A stretch of 64,000 bases of DNA from Nocardia paucivorans NBRC 100373 (GTDB lineage: Bacteria; Actinomycetota; Actinomycetes; Mycobacteriales; Mycobacteriaceae). Below are positions 33,774 to 42,175 of this stretch, in pieces; position 1 is the stretch's first letter, and every line of letters starts with the position of its first letter. The stretch spans positions 248,001-312,000 of the forward strand of contig NZ_BAGE01000046.1 in NCBI RefSeq assembly GCF_000308675.1, in the 5' to 3' direction. The notes under the pieces were generated by a model that saw nothing but the letters and a program-made list of their open reading frames with translations, did not search any database and was not told the DNA's origin. The translations under genes and the position numbers were made by a program.

Positions 33774-34953
33774 TCCAGGCGTAGAACGCCAGCACACCGA
33801 TCACATCGACCGCCCCCAACCAGGACAGAATCCCCGGCCGGGAAATCGTCCAGATCGAGTCCTGGAAGAACGACAGCACCCACGGCGCTCCCACGAGGGC
33901 GGTGAGCAGCCAATAACCGGCCAGGATCCGCGCCCCCGGTATCGACCGATACGGCCCGTACACCAGCCACAGCACGGTGGGCAACAGCCAGCCCCAGTGG
34001 TGCGACCACGAGATGGGCGAGATCATCAGCCCGAACAACTGCACCACCACCAGGGTGCCCAGCAGATCGTCCCGGCGCAGTGCGCGCCAGGCGAACCAGG
34101 CCATCGCCGTGGTCAGCGCGACACCCGCCAACCACCAGGGGCCGGTCTCCACATCGGTGCCGAGCAGGCGGCTCAGCGTCCCGCGCAACGACTGGTTCCA
34201 CACCGAACCCACGGGTCCGATCCGGTCGGCGTCGCCGAGCAGGGTGCCGAAATACCGTCGGGTCTCCGCGGGCGCGAGCAGAAAGCTGAGCCCCACGGTG
34301 GCAGCGAAGACCACCGCCGACCACAGTGCCGTGACCCAGCGCCGCCGGGCCGCGAAGTACAGCCCGCTGATCGCGGGGGTCAGCTTTATCCCGGCCACAA
34401 CGCCGACCAGCGATCCGGAGAGCCACCATCGACTGCTGCGGACCGCCAGCATGACACCGAGCATCAGGAAGACATTGACCTGTCCGTAGTCGATGGTGGT
34501 GCGCACCGGCTCCAGCCACAATCCGACCGCCGTCCAGGCCACGATCGCCGTGCGCCGATGCGGCCGACGCGCCTCCTCGGGCCCCAACAGCAATTCGAAC
34601 GCGATCCGCACCACCCAGTACAGGGCCGCCGCGATGGCCAGTAGCCACAACACCGCCACCAGGGTGAACGGCAGATAGTGCAGCGGGAAGAACACCACCG
34701 CGGCGAATGGCGGATAGGTGAACGGCAGCGGGAAGTCCGGGGTCTTCTCCGCGTAGGTGAAGTCGTAGAGGTGTTCGGTCAGCAGCGCGGCCGAGCCGTC
34801 CACGTAGACGTGCAAGTCCACCAGGTTCATCCCGTTGGGCGCCAACAGCATCCACAGCATGCGCACCAGCACGGTCAAACCCAGTGCCGCGACGGCAAAA
34901 CGGAAGGGTGCGGCGGACGGACGGCTATCGGTCCGGGCGCGGGACTGGTTCAC
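33691..34953 (-). CDS. pimE: Polyprenol-phosphate-mannose-dependent alpha-(1,2)-mannosyltransferase
   Basis: PimE adds an alpha-1,2-mannose during synthesis of higher phosphatidylinositol mannosides on the outer face of the membrane. The 420-residue GT87-type protein has an N-terminal helix followed by the first outer loop with the catalytic-type Asp (GMNLVDLHVYVDG), about ten further helices, and conserved pieces such as PFTYPPFAAVVF, TTIDYGQVNVFLMLG and SPISWSHHWGW. GTG at 34953 is the only start near the conserved part and has no clear ribosome site. The C-terminal tail is antisense to the PCD gene. Confidence 0.92.
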   Translation of the reverse strand: MNQSRARTDSRPSAAPFRFAVAALGLTVLVRMLWMLLAPNGMNLVDLHVYVDGSAALLTEHLYDFTYAEKTPDFPLPFTYPPFAAVVFFPLHYLPFTLVAVLWLLAIAAALYWVVRIAFELLLGPEEARRPHRRTAIVAWTAVGLWLEPVRTTIDYGQVNVFLMLGVMLAVRSSRWWLSGSLVGVVAGIKLTPAISGLYFAARRRWVTALWSAVVFAATVGLSFLLAPAETRRYFGTLLGDADRIGPVGSVWNQSLRGTLSRLLGTDVETGPWWLAGVALTTAMAWFAWRALRRDDLLGTLVVVQLFGLMISPISWSHHWGWLLPTVLWLVYGPYRSIPGARILAGYWLLTALVGAPWVLSFFQDSIWTISRPGILSWLGAVDVIGVLAFYAWIIRSGRRSDRVDRPADLSAEPEPRPVP

Positions 34954-35393
34954 TACACGGGCTTTCGAGTCGGGCCGTCGGCCGGACCCGCATGGGTGGG
35001 CGATTCGGCGACAGGTGCTTCCGGCTCGCACTACCTTAGCCGTGGTCGATGACGTCACCTTCGGCGGCGCGGTGCCGTGTCCTCCGAAACCGCTTTCGGC
35101 GGTACCGTGCGGAGCCGTCACGACCTGGGGTCTTCCCCCTTTCCACACCACCGCCGCAATCGGGCCGATCTCGACATCAGGGCAGCTCCATCGGAGTCGA
35201 CTCTCGTTCCCGGGACGAATTTTTGTGATGGGATCGAAGCAGACGGTATCGATCTCTGTGATCGGTATGAAATAACATTTGCATCAATACTCACAGCAAT
35301 CACACAGGTCACACCCTGGAGTGCTATACCACAGATGGGTAACGGTCGCGAACCCGGCCCCGACGCTGTACAACGCGCAAGGAGGTCCTTAGA
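34954..35393. other. Promoter region between pimE and the secreted-protein gene
   Basis: This 440-base gap has no convincing gene. The right third is noticeably AT-richer than its surroundings and contains TGTGATCGG and several TCACA words (35270-35320). They resemble half-sites of a CRP/GlxR-type regulator but form no complete dyad. AAGGAGG at 35380-35386 is the ribosome site of the next gene. Confidence 0.4.
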
Positions 35394-36254
35394 GTGACCC
35401 CGAAACGACGGTATTTCAGCGTCGCTCCGATGTACCACGAGGTAAGGACGGCTAGACCAGTGCTTCGCACCCGAGGATCGCGGATCGCATTGTCCGCGCT
35501 CGTTATCGCCGCGAGCGCCTCCCTCGCGGCGCCGACCACGGCCGTCGCGGCCCCGGCACCCACAGCGTCGGTGAACAGTGTTCCCATGGTGCCCGAAGGC
35601 GTCCCCGTGGACGCTCTGGTCTCCCTGGCTCCCGTTATCGCGGATGCGATCGCGGCCCCCGCTCCGGCAGGAGAGATCGCCGCGCCGGGGAGCACCCAGG
35701 CGCTGATCCTGGACCAGGCCCGCCGGCTGCTCGCCACGGTGCCGCTGCCGCCGCAGATCAAGTCCACTCTGGAACGTGTCATCACCTTCCTGGACGGAAG
35801 CGGTGGCGGCGGCGTGGAGGTCCCGCAGGACGGACCGGCCATTGCCCAGTTCCTCTACCCGACCGTGGGTCAGGACTGCATCGCCCCTTCCGGTGATTCG
35901 GTCGGAACCGCGCTCGCCGTCCCGGGTCCCGCGCAGCTCCCGCCGCCCGGCCCGGCCGCGGGGCAGACCGGCTTCGTGTTCACCGCGCTCGGCACCGACC
36001 GGCCGACCGCGACCCAGAATCCACCGATGACCGTGCAGTGGCGCAATCTGGACACCGGTGCCTCAGGTGTCCAGCCGCTGACCACCGAGGCCAATATCAA
36101 CCCCGATGGCCCGGCCACCCTGTCGGCGATCGCCGACACCGGCCGCGGTCGGATCGTGGCCGTTATCGGCGGCTCGCTGACCACTCAGGTCGAGGACGGC
36201 TCGGCGCGCACCTGCTCCTTCGTGCCGACCCTCGGGTTCTTCACGGTCGCCTGA
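35394..36254 (+). CDS. Secreted protein, Rv1157c-like by position
   Basis: This 286-residue precursor has a long basic N-terminus and a signal core at about residues 30-52 ending AVAAPAP. The mature part has a Pro/Ala-rich section, a helical region (LILDQARRLLATVPLPPQI) and a C-terminal beta-rich domain with two cysteines (DCIAPSG and RTCSFVPTLGFFTV). I see no enzyme motif. The GTG at 35394 has AAGGAGG 7 bases upstream. An ATG at 35430 would shorten the signal to a more usual length. A large terminator stem follows. Function unknown, probably envelope-associated. Confidence 0.82.
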   Translation: MTPKRRYFSVAPMYHEVRTARPVLRTRGSRIALSALVIAASASLAAPTTAVAAPAPTASVNSVPMVPEGVPVDALVSLAPVIADAIAAPAPAGEIAAPGSTQALILDQARRLLATVPLPPQIKSTLERVITFLDGSGGGGVEVPQDGPAIAQFLYPTVGQDCIAPSGDSVGTALAVPGPAQLPPPGPAAGQTGFVFTALGTDRPTATQNPPMTVQWRNLDTGASGVQPLTTEANINPDGPATLSAIADTGRGRIVAVIGGSLTTQVEDGSARTCSFVPTLGFFTVA

Positions 36255-36263
36255 CAACATTCG

Positions 36264-36306
36264 GATATCTGGGCCCCGCGAGCGATACGCTCGCGGGGCC
36301 CATATC
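36264..36306 (+). terminator. Strong terminator after the secreted-protein gene
   Basis: A perfect 14-bp GC-rich stem (36271-36284 with 36288-36301) has a 3-base loop. It is extended by GATAT/ATATC (36264-36268, 36302-36306) across two unpaired bases. It begins 10 bases after the stop codon. Confidence 0.85.
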
Positions 36307-36368
36307 GGTATACGGAGATCTGCCCGGCCCCCTCCCGAGCCTTCCATCACTGTGGTAAACCGGGACCC

Positions 36369-36731
36369 ATGGCCGCTCCCGAGATCCCCACGAAGCCCCG
36401 CCCCGGTCCACACCGCGGCCGACATTCCCACCGATCGATTCTTTCCATTCGTTCGGAGGGGTCGATCCTGTCCATCGGCTCGGCGTATTCGATCCTGTCC
36501 ATCGGCAGTGTCGGCTCGATCCTGTCGATCGGTTCCATCGGATCGTTCGCCTCGGTCATCTCGTCCGGCTCGTTCCTCAGCATCGGCTCGGCCCTGTCCG
36601 GGCTGTCCCGGTGGTCGCTGCTGTCCTGGATGGGCAACCACCACTCCCCCGAGAGCCGTCCCTCCCTACGAGTGGTTCCCGAGGACGAGCCCGACCTGCG
36701 CGTCGCTTCCACCTGTCACTGCCAGACCTGA
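36369..36731 (+). CDS. Nonapeptide-repeat protein (SILSIGS repeats)
   Basis: This 120-residue protein has a centre (residues 23-85) of seven 9-residue repeats of the form S-[IF]-[LA]-S-[IV]-x-S-x-x, clearest in SILSIGSAYSILSIGSVG. It is flanked by a His/Arg-rich N-terminus and an acidic C-terminus ending STCHCQT with two cysteines. Regular Ser/Ile spacing could stack as a beta-solenoid, or the array could be a membrane- or lipid-associated sheet. I recall similar repeats in other actinobacterial hypothetical proteins but no known function. The DNA repeats (about 36435-36623) have diverged at silent positions, which argues for selection on the protein. Confidence 0.75.
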   Translation: MAAPEIPTKPRPGPHRGRHSHRSILSIRSEGSILSIGSAYSILSIGSVGSILSIGSIGSFASVISSGSFLSIGSALSGLSRWSLLSWMGNHHSPESRPSLRVVPEDEPDLRVASTCHCQT

Positions 36732-36809
36732 GGAACCGCTGCGCCGAGCCCGACCCGGCGGGCTCATCCACCCCGGACGATCATGCGACGGGGTGCGGTC
36801 GGCGGATGG

Positions 36810-37535
36810 TTACCAGGCGCCGTATTCCGGGGTGAGGATCTCGTTCACGTCGACTCCGACACCATCGACGGTGCGGCGGTCGATTTCGACCTGATGCAGA
36901 TGGGCGGCCGGATGGACGAACCCCGCGGGAGTGCCCCAGTTGTGCTGCCAATACCAGGAACCCACGCCGGCGAGCCGGGCGAGTTCGATGGTCGGCGCGT
37001 TGGCATAGACGCCGGTGTTCTCCCGACCCAGGACCGACTGCCAACCCTGTAGATAGGGCAGGATCAACGTGGCGAAATCGATCGGATTCGGGTTGTCATC
37101 GATGGAGGCGTAGATCGGCCGTCCCGGCGGACCACCCGCGGCGCGATGCAGTTCCAGACCGCGCTCGGCATGCCGCTTCCCGGCCTCGTGCCCGCCCCGC
37201 CAGTCCGCCGTCGGCCCCTTGCCGTACTGATAGCAGGAAACGATCCGCAATCCTGCCGCCCGCAGCGCCTCCACTTCGGCGCTCTGTACCGGTTTGCCCC
37301 GCATCCATTCGGCGCCGGGCCGACGATCCGACACATAGCGAATCACCCCGACATGGCCGGCTTCCTTGATGGCCGACGCGGCGGGCACTCCGGCCGAATA
37401 GTCGAGCAGGGTGCCGAAGGGACGGGCGGCGGCGGGCGACGAACCGACCGCCGCTCCCGCGGTGCCGACCACCGCACCTATCGCGGCCGCCGTGGTGTAT
37501 CCGAAAAGAGCACGCCGAGACAGAGCGGATCGCAT
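36810..37535 (-). CDS. Tat-exported DUF1906 (Rv2525c-like) glycoside-hydrolase-fold protein
   Basis: The 241-residue precursor starts with a twin-arginine signal (SRRALFGYTTAAAIGAVVG, with a cleavage-like SSPAAA). The mature domain fits DUF1906: FGTLLDYSAGVP, VIRYVSDRRPGAEW, IVSCYQYGKGPTADW, IYASIDDNPNP and SWYWQHNWGTPAG, a TIM-barrel with acidic residues at strand ends. Mycobacterial Rv2525c is a Tat substrate affecting the cell wall, and its activity is unproven. The ATG at 37535 has AAGGAG 7 bases upstream. The tatB gene in this window provides part of the export machinery. Confidence 0.88.
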   Translation of the reverse strand: MRSALSRRALFGYTTAAAIGAVVGTAGAAVGSSPAAARPFGTLLDYSAGVPAASAIKEAGHVGVIRYVSDRRPGAEWMRGKPVQSAEVEALRAAGLRIVSCYQYGKGPTADWRGGHEAGKRHAERGLELHRAAGGPPGRPIYASIDDNPNPIDFATLILPYLQGWQSVLGRENTGVYANAPTIELARLAGVGSWYWQHNWGTPAGFVHPAAHLHQVEIDRRTVDGVGVDVNEILTPEYGAW

Positions 37536-37707
37536 CGCAGGACTCCTTCGCGCACAACCGAATGGAACGGCAACAGCGTGCCCGGCGCGCCTTCCCCAAA
37601 GCGCCGCGCGCCGGGTGCCTCGAACGTGAGCCTATTTCACCATATTCACATAGGTAACTCCAGAACCATCCATTACACGCGCAACACAAAAGTGGATGGG
37701 GCCGGGC

Positions 37708-38901
37708 TCATAGCAGTCGATCGATTCGTTCGGCCACATCGACGGTGCGTCCCGTCGGGTCCGCCAATTCTCGTTCCACGAATCGCACCACCTGACCGAT
37801 GACCTGTTTCTTGATCTTGGCCACCGCCCCGAGCGCGGCCGCGCGTAATCCGTCCGCCGCGAATTCCATATGGATATCGGCGGGAGCGGGAGGTTCGGCC
37901 TCGACCACGATCCACAACGGCGCGGCGGCACGGGCGGTGAGCACCAACGGAATGGCCAACTCGGCGCGATAGTGATTGGCCTTGAGCACATCGACGGTGA
38001 TGTCCAGCGATACCGGAACCAGCAGATCGAACTGGACCGCGGTGGTATCGACCACATCGGTGGATATCACCGGCACGGATCGTTCGGACAGTTCCGGAGC
38101 CCCGATTTCACCGTGCACCTCGACCTGCGCCGACGCCCGAGGCCCGGTGCGGAACGGCCCCACCGCGATACCGCGCCCGGAAAGCCGTCCCACCACTTCG
38201 AACACCCGCTCGCGGGTGACGATTCGCGGAAAGAACCGCCGACCGAACTCGGCGTAGTCGATCCAGTCGAATTCGGTGCGGGTGCGATGTTCGGAGCGGA
38301 CACCCGCGACAATGGCCTCGATATCGTAGATCCGCCGGCGCCGCGTCGACGGGTCGGCGAGCAGGGCGTTCACCCGCTTGGCGATTTCCCGCCGCAGACG
38401 TCCCGCGATCGGATCGAGCAGCCATTCGCTCTTCGAATCCTCGGCGCGGGCGCGCAGCACCACGTTCACATCGTCCGGGTGGACCCGAGGGATATCGATG
38501 ACGATCAGCAGTGGGTCGGCGGTACGGGCATGCAGGGTGAGACCGACGAACACACCCGCCTCCACCCGCAGTTTCTTGCCACCCACCAACACCTTCAAGG
38601 TGAGAAACGCCGGAATCCGGGTGTCGAAGACGACCTCCGGGCCGCGGCGAACGACCTCGGGCCTGCCCAACCTGCCCTCGGCGACGAACCCCGCGAGACC
38701 GGCCGGGCCCAGCGAGAACGGGCCGATCGTGAGCCCGCGGTCGGTGATACCGGCAATGGCGGCCTCGATCCGCCGCACCGTCACCGCCTGGGCGACGAAA
38801 CGTTCACCGAACTCGGGGTAGTCGATCCAAATCGGCTCGTCCACAGCGATCGGTTCCAATACGCGCTCCGAGACCCTCACCTCCCACGAACTGCTCGTCA
38901 C
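37708..38901 (-). CDS. Two-repeat protein of unknown function
   Basis: The 397-residue protein is an internal duplication. WIDYPEFGERF near residue 25 and WIDYAEFGRRF near 217 start two units of about 190 residues. Each has GRGIAVGPF-type and GPASA-type strands, a beta-rich section (IPAFLTLKVLVGG / LVPVSLDITVDVLKA) and an amphipathic helix. The alternating beta pattern recalls lipid-binding TULIP-like or immunoglobulin-like folds, but this is a guess. There is no signal peptide or enzyme motif. GTG at 38901 is used. It stands alone between envelope genes on the same strand. Confidence 0.75.
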   Translation of the reverse strand: MTSSSWEVRVSERVLEPIAVDEPIWIDYPEFGERFVAQAVTVRRIEAAIAGITDRGLTIGPFSLGPAGLAGFVAEGRLGRPEVVRRGPEVVFDTRIPAFLTLKVLVGGKKLRVEAGVFVGLTLHARTADPLLIVIDIPRVHPDDVNVVLRARAEDSKSEWLLDPIAGRLRREIAKRVNALLADPSTRRRRIYDIEAIVAGVRSEHRTRTEFDWIDYAEFGRRFFPRIVTRERVFEVVGRLSGRGIAVGPFRTGPRASAQVEVHGEIGAPELSERSVPVISTDVVDTTAVQFDLLVPVSLDITVDVLKANHYRAELAIPLVLTARAAAPLWIVVEAEPPAPADIHMEFAADGLRAAALGAVAKIKKQVIGQVVRFVERELADPTGRTVDVAERIDRLL

Positions 38902-38960
38902 AGTACGCGATAACGATGACGCGGGTCGCGGGCCCGTCCGTGCTCATGGCGCGAATGCGC

Positions 38961-39617
38961 CTACAGCCGTCCGAAGCCGACAATGGTGGGCACCTCACTC
39001 GGAGCGAATCGGTGGATTCGGATGGCATCGTGCTCGTTGCCGCCGATCGTGGTCATCCGGTCGCCGTCGATGCGGAGCACGATATTGGCGTGTTGCCCGA
39101 ACGGGCTGTTCGGAGCGTAGAGCACCACGTCCCCGGTGCGGGGACGGTAACCCGTTCCGGCCGCCTCGAATCTGCCGGTGCTCTCGTAGTACTCCTGCAG
39201 GGTGTAGACACCCGGTATCCGCCACGAGCCGGAGTTCGGGTTCGACAACGGCGCGCCCGCCGATCGCATCACCCAACTGACGAAATCGGCGCACCACGGC
39301 TCCACCACGCCCTCGGCGTATTTCACTCCCGCTCCCGGAGCGGCGTATTCGACGGCGGCGATCTCGACGATTCGGGCCTGTAGCGGTTCGAGCGTCGCGG
39401 GATCGATGGCGGGAAATTCGAGCAGCCGTTCTCCGACGATCGCCTCGTCGGCACCGCGCTGCCCCCACCAGTGCGCACCGACCACCCCCACAACGACCAG
39501 ACCGACCACCACTGCGAATGCGATGAGCAGCCGATTCGTCACCGGCGTGGACCGGCGCGACGCCGATGTGCCGGTATCCCGATAAGGAGCCACCGTCTTG
39601 GACTTTCCCCACCCCAT
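38961..39617 (-). CDS. Membrane-anchored CHAP-type amidase/peptidase candidate
   Basis: This 218-residue protein has one N-terminal membrane helix (LLIAFAVVVGLVVVGVVGA, about residues 24-42) and then an outside domain of the CHAP/NlpC type. The catalytic Cys is in EPWCADFVSWVM near 105 and the His in FGQHANIVLRI near 175, followed by GNEHDAI. Such domains cut peptidoglycan peptides or amide bonds. The ATG at 39617 has GGAGGG 5 bases upstream. It is divergent from the MarR regulator. A cell-wall role fits the envelope genes nearby. Confidence 0.82.
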   Translation of the reverse strand: MGWGKSKTVAPYRDTGTSASRRSTPVTNRLLIAFAVVVGLVVVGVVGAHWWGQRGADEAIVGERLLEFPAIDPATLEPLQARIVEIAAVEYAAPGAGVKYAEGVVEPWCADFVSWVMRSAGAPLSNPNSGSWRIPGVYTLQEYYESTGRFEAAGTGYRPRTGDVVLYAPNSPFGQHANIVLRIDGDRMTTIGGNEHDAIRIHRFAPSEVPTIVGFGRL

Positions 39618-39703
39618 TCGACCCTCCGAGGTCCTCACCACGCCGAACCGACGGTGTCGACCCGAAAGTCGACCCGTGAATGGCCATGCATATTACATAC
39701 TCT

Positions 39704-39716
39704 ATGTATAATACAT
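39704..39716 (+). promoter_or_regulatory. Palindromic MarR operator containing a consensus -10
   Basis: ATGTATAATACAT is a perfect 13-base palindrome. It includes TATAAT (39707-39712), a consensus -10 hexamer and very rare in this GC-rich DNA. A regulator bound here would cover the promoter. Transcription would start near 39719 and give a leader of about 36 bases before the ATG at 39755. Confidence 0.6.
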
Positions 39717-39754
39717 TATTTGAATCCGCCGAAGACAGACGGGATAGTGAGCAG

Positions 39755-40258
39755 ATGTCCGATTCGGGTGTTTCCGCCGCCACGGCCACCGCAAACCCGG
39801 GCGACACGGTTTTGTCCCGGCTTTCGCTGGAACTGACCCTGCTGTCCCGGCATTTCCCGGCCACCCGCCGCAACCCGGGCTGCCGACTCGATCGCTCGGC
39901 GTTCTTGATCCTGACCCGCCTTCGCCTCGGGGAACCGCTCACCCTGCGCGAACTGGCCGAGACGTTCAAACTCGACATCTCGACGATCAACCGCCAGGTG
40001 GGTGCCATGCTCGAACAAGGACTGGTCGACCGGGTTCCCGACCCCGAGGGCGGGATAGCGCGCAAGATCCGTCCCAGCGCCAAAGGATTGGAACTGCTGG
40101 CGGGCGATCTCGCCCAGAACCACCGCGGACTCGAGAAGGTCGTCGCCGACTGGCCGGCCGAAGACGTCGAACAGTTGAGCCGGCTGGTCGAGCGATTCAA
40201 CGAATCCGTCGAACGGCTCGAGCACAATCCGTGGCCCCGCCCCGGCCGGGACCGGTAG
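39755..40258 (+). CDS. MarR-family regulator upstream of an osmoprotectant transporter
   Basis: This 167-residue MarR protein has a winged helix (LTRLRLGEPLTLRELAETFK, DISTINRQVGAML) and a wing with DPEGGIARKI. The dimer helices lie at both ends. The ATG at 39755 is preferred because the likely -10 at 39707 lies downstream of the earlier in-frame ATGs. The transporter genes follow with a gap of about 100 bases on the same strand. MarR-type GbsR/OpcR proteins control betaine/choline importers in Bacillus, so this protein may play the same part, which is inference. The perfect palindrome at its promoter suggests autoregulation. Confidence 0.85.
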   Translation: MSDSGVSAATATANPGDTVLSRLSLELTLLSRHFPATRRNPGCRLDRSAFLILTRLRLGEPLTLRELAETFKLDISTINRQVGAMLEQGLVDRVPDPEGGIARKIRPSAKGLELLAGDLAQNHRGLEKVVADWPAEDVEQLSRLVERFNESVERLEHNPWPRPGRDR

Positions 40259-40356
40259 CCCGGCGCTTCCACGCCGACCCGGGTTCGCGCACAGCCTGTT
40301 TCCGCCGTCCGTCGCCCATTACACTGACCGGGACCGAACCGGGAGGTGAGGGCGCC

Positions 40357-41007
40357 CTGGACACCCTGTGGAACTTCGTCGTCGACCGGCGCTACCAATT
40401 ACTCACCGACTCCTACCTCCACGTCTCGGCGGTGGTGCAGTCGGTGGCGGTGGCCACGCTGATCGCGGTGCTGCTGGGTATCGGTGTCCACCGCAGTCCG
40501 CTCGGCTCCGCACTGGCCACGGCCACGGCGAGCACCGTGCTCACCATTCCGTCGTTCGCCCTGTTGGGCCTGCTGATTCCCCTACTCGGTCTCGGGGTGG
40601 CACCGACCGTCACCGCCATGGTGCTGTACGCCCTGCTGCCGATTCTGCGCAATACCATCGTCGGGCTGACCGCCGTCGATCCCGCGGTCACCGACGCCGC
40701 CCGCGGGGTCGGAATGAACCGGTTGCGAATTCTCACCGTCATCGAACTCCCCCTGGCCTGGCCGTCGATCCTCACCGGAATCCGCATCAGCACCCAGATG
40801 CTGATGGGCATCCTCGCCATCGCCGCCTATGCCAAAGGCCCAGGTCTGGGCAATCTGATCTTCTCCGGACTCTCCCGACTGGGTACGCCGAACGCGATAC
40901 CGCAGGCACTGACCGGCACGGTGCTCATCGTCACCTCGGCCCTCCTGCTGGACGGCATCCTGGTGCTGCTGGGCCGAGCGACCACCTCGAGGGGAATCCG
41001 TGACTGA
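40357..41007 (+). CDS. Osmoprotectant ABC transporter permease (OpuCB-like), operon 1
   Basis: This is a ProW/OpuCB-type permease with about six helices and the EAA-like loop AARGVGMNRLRILTVIELPLA near residue 115. The start is unusual. The best ribosome site, GGGAGG at 40341-40346, points to a CTG at 40357 that begins LDTLWNFVVDRRY, just like family N-termini. The only upstream ATG/GTG/TTG start is a GTG at 40231, which would add 42 residues of non-protein-like sequence and overlap the MarR gene by 28 bases. The stop overlaps the ATPase start (GTGACTGA). It is the first of four genes: permease, ATPase, permease, binding protein. Confidence 0.88.
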   Translation: MDTLWNFVVDRRYQLLTDSYLHVSAVVQSVAVATLIAVLLGIGVHRSPLGSALATATASTVLTIPSFALLGLLIPLLGLGVAPTVTAMVLYALLPILRNTIVGLTAVDPAVTDAARGVGMNRLRILTVIELPLAWPSILTGIRISTQMLMGILAIAAYAKGPGLGNLIFSGLSRLGTPNAIPQALTGTVLIVTSALLLDGILVLLGRATTSRGIRD

Positions 41008-42175
41008 TTCCGAACCCGTATCCGGTGTCGAGATCGTGCTCGACTCGGTCACCAAACACTATCCGGGACAACCCCGACCGGCGGTGGACACCGTGAGCAT
41101 GACCATCCCGGCCGGACAGATCGTGGTGTTGGTCGGCCCCTCGGGTTGCGGCAAGACCACCACCATGCGGATGATCAACCGCCTCATCGAACCCACCTCC
41201 GGCACCATCGGCATCGGCGGCACCGACATCATGTCCCTCGACGCCGACGAACTACGCCGCGGAATCGGCTATTCCATCCAACAGGCAGGCCTGTTCCCGC
41301 ATATGACGGTCGGCCGCAATATCGCCACCGTGCCGAAACTGCTCGGCTGGGAACGCGACCGCATCGCGGCACGTGTGGACGAGATGCTGGAGCTGGTCGG
41401 CCTGCCCCCGCACGAGTTCCGGGATCGGTACCCCCGGCAGCTTTCCGGCGGCCAACAGCAGCGCGTCGGGGTGGCGCGGGCACTGGCCGCCGACCCGCCG
41501 GTGCTGTTGATGGACGAGCCGTTCGGCGCCGTCGACCCGGTCACCCGCGGGCTCCTCCAGGACGAATTGCTGCGCTTGCAGTCGGAGCTGCGCAAAACGA
41601 TCGTCTTCGTCACCCACGATTTCAACGAGGCGGTCAAACTCGGGGACCGTATCGCGGTGTTGGGCGCACGGTCCCGGATCCGCCAATACGACACGCCCGC
41701 CGCGATCCTCGCCGCCCCGGCCGACGAAACGGTCGCCGAGTTCATCGGCACCGATGCCTCCCTCAAACAACTAACCCTCGCCCGAGTGGGTGATATCGAA
41801 CTCGACCGTTGCCCCACCGTGCTCGAGGGCGAACCGGTCGAGGTCCTGCGTCGCGCACTCGGCAACACCGGCCGATCCCCCGTGCTCGTCCTGGATTCCG
41901 AACACCGACCCCGGCGCTGGGTTTCGGCGTCGGAAACGAGTGGCGGTGAATCCGTGCGCACCGCCGGCGACCCGGTGGGCGAGCCGATATCCGTCCGGGA
42001 CACGCTCCAGGACGCCCTGGAAGCGCTGTTGCGGGAAAGCGCCGCCCGCGCGATCGTCACCGACACCGCCGGCCGATACGTCGGCGTGGTCACCATCGAC
42101 CTGCTGGTGGGGCATCTGGCCCGGCAGCGGGCCGAACACGCCGCCGACCGGACGCCCGTGGGACGGACGCCATGA
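41000..42175 (+). CDS. Osmoprotectant ABC transporter ATP-binding protein (OpuCA-like), operon 1
   Basis: This 391-residue ATPase has Walker A GPSGCGKTTT, the Q-loop YSIQQAGLFPH, signature LSGGQQQRVGVARAL, Walker B VLLMDEPFGAVD and the switch His in FVTHDFNEA. The betaine-type MRMINRLIEPTSG follows Walker A. The C-terminal 130 residues form a CBS-like regulatory module (ALLRESAARAIVTDTAGRYV) that in this family senses ionic strength or nucleotides. GTG at 41000 overlaps the permease stop by 8 bases, and its own stop overlaps the next start by 4, so expression is coupled. Confidence 0.93.
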   Translation: MTDSEPVSGVEIVLDSVTKHYPGQPRPAVDTVSMTIPAGQIVVLVGPSGCGKTTTMRMINRLIEPTSGTIGIGGTDIMSLDADELRRGIGYSIQQAGLFPHMTVGRNIATVPKLLGWERDRIAARVDEMLELVGLPPHEFRDRYPRQLSGGQQQRVGVARALAADPPVLLMDEPFGAVDPVTRGLLQDELLRLQSELRKTIVFVTHDFNEAVKLGDRIAVLGARSRIRQYDTPAAILAAPADETVAEFIGTDASLKQLTLARVGDIELDRCPTVLEGEPVEVLRRALGNTGRSPVLVLDSEHRPRRWVSASETSGGESVRTAGDPVGEPISVRDTLQDALEALLRESAARAIVTDTAGRYVGVVTIDLLVGHLARQRAEHAADRTPVGRTP

